A program made the translations under genes and the position numbers. 5,875 nucleotides of DNA from an uncultured Synechococcus sp. (GTDB taxonomy: Bacteria > Cyanobacteriota > Cyanobacteriia > PCC-6307 > Cyanobiaceae). The stretch covers positions 1-5,875 of the forward strand of contig CAJWIC010000094.1 in NCBI GenBank assembly GCA_913040905.1. Direction: 5' to 3'. This document shows, one piece after another, positions 5,800-5,875 of the stretch. The notes under the pieces were generated by a model. That model did no database searches and was not told the DNA's origin. It saw nothing but the letters and a program-made list of their open reading frames with translations. Positions within the stretch are counted from its first letter, which is position 1. Each line of letters opens with the position of its first letter.

Positions 5800-5875
5800 T
5801 GGCGTCGTCCCCTGTCGTGGTGTGTCTGGGTGAAGCCCTGGTGGATCGGCTGGGCCCCCCGGGGGGGGATCCGGC
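5799..5875 (+). CDS. PfkB-family sugar kinase (fructokinase-like), 5' fragment
   Basis: ATG 5799 shares its A with the mutY TGA (5797-5799), and the frame is open to the window end, giving 25 residues. The visible part reads 'VVVCLGEALVDRLGP' followed by 'PGGDP', the N-terminal beta strand and sugar-binding 'GEALVD' segment typical of fructokinases and other PfkB/ribokinase-family carbohydrate kinases. The ATP-site Gly-rich motifs and the catalytic Asp would lie beyond the window. The predicted reaction is ATP-dependent phosphorylation of a sugar, probably fructose, in the cytoplasm. A purine-rich GAAGGGAG (5775-5782) lies about 16 bases upstream, too far for a good ribosome site, so coupling to mutY is likely. 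The family is likely; the exact substrate cannot be decided from 25 residues. Confidence 0.72.
   Translation, partial: MASSPVVVCLGEALVDRLGPPGGDP

Noticed and set aside
1..5875. HIP1 (GCGATCGC) repeats, tRNA/rRNA genes, CRISPR arrays, insertion sequences
   Set aside because: Reading both strands showed no GCGATCGC, no tRNA-like cloverleaf, no regularly spaced repeats and no transposase or flanking inverted repeats.

Overview
The window looks like chromosomal DNA from a marine picocyanobacterium, most likely Synechococcus (subcluster 5.1). The basis is high GC, tightly packed genes, weak or absent Shine-Dalgarno sequences, no HIP1 palindromes, and the protein families present (a cyanobacterial-type UPF0114 membrane protein, a MutY with the 'KPWMFT...NPF' insertion, a 'VVCLGEALVDRLGP' sugar kinase). 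This assignment is an inference from recalled sequence character; no search was run. There are no RNA genes, insertion sequences, CRISPR arrays or phage genes.

Layout: (1) At 1-659 (+) is the 3' part of a TgpA/DUF3488-type membrane transglutaminase-like gene. (2) Converging on it and overlapping its last 38 bases is a four-helix UPF0114 gene, 622-1145 (-). As given it is broken twice: a TGA at codon 4 and a one-base frameshift at about 800-803. (3) Upstream of that on the same strand, 34 bases away, is a membrane-anchored or secreted solute-binding-like protein, 1180-2190 (-). (4) Divergent from it, across a 66-base gap, starts a rightward run of four genes with almost no spacing: a lipoprotein fusing a solute-binding-like domain to a von Willebrand A domain with a complete MIDAS (2257-3930), an unrecognised two-helix membrane protein with a coiled coil (3930-4673), mutY with an intact MutT-like Nudix box (4666-5799), and the start of a PfkB-family sugar kinase (5799 to the window edge).

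How the genes may work together: the two divergent solute-binding-like proteins share motifs (RSNSG, VYES, NR) and look like ancient paralogs. Only one carries the VWA domain, and no ABC permease or ATPase lies beside either. Together with the translationally coupled coiled-coil membrane protein they form the most unusual part of the window, possibly an envelope-associated binding or assembly module. mutY is a DNA-repair gene against 8-oxoguanine damage and may combine A:8-oxoG repair with nucleotide-pool cleaning in one polypeptide. Its link to the envelope genes may be no more than shared transcription.
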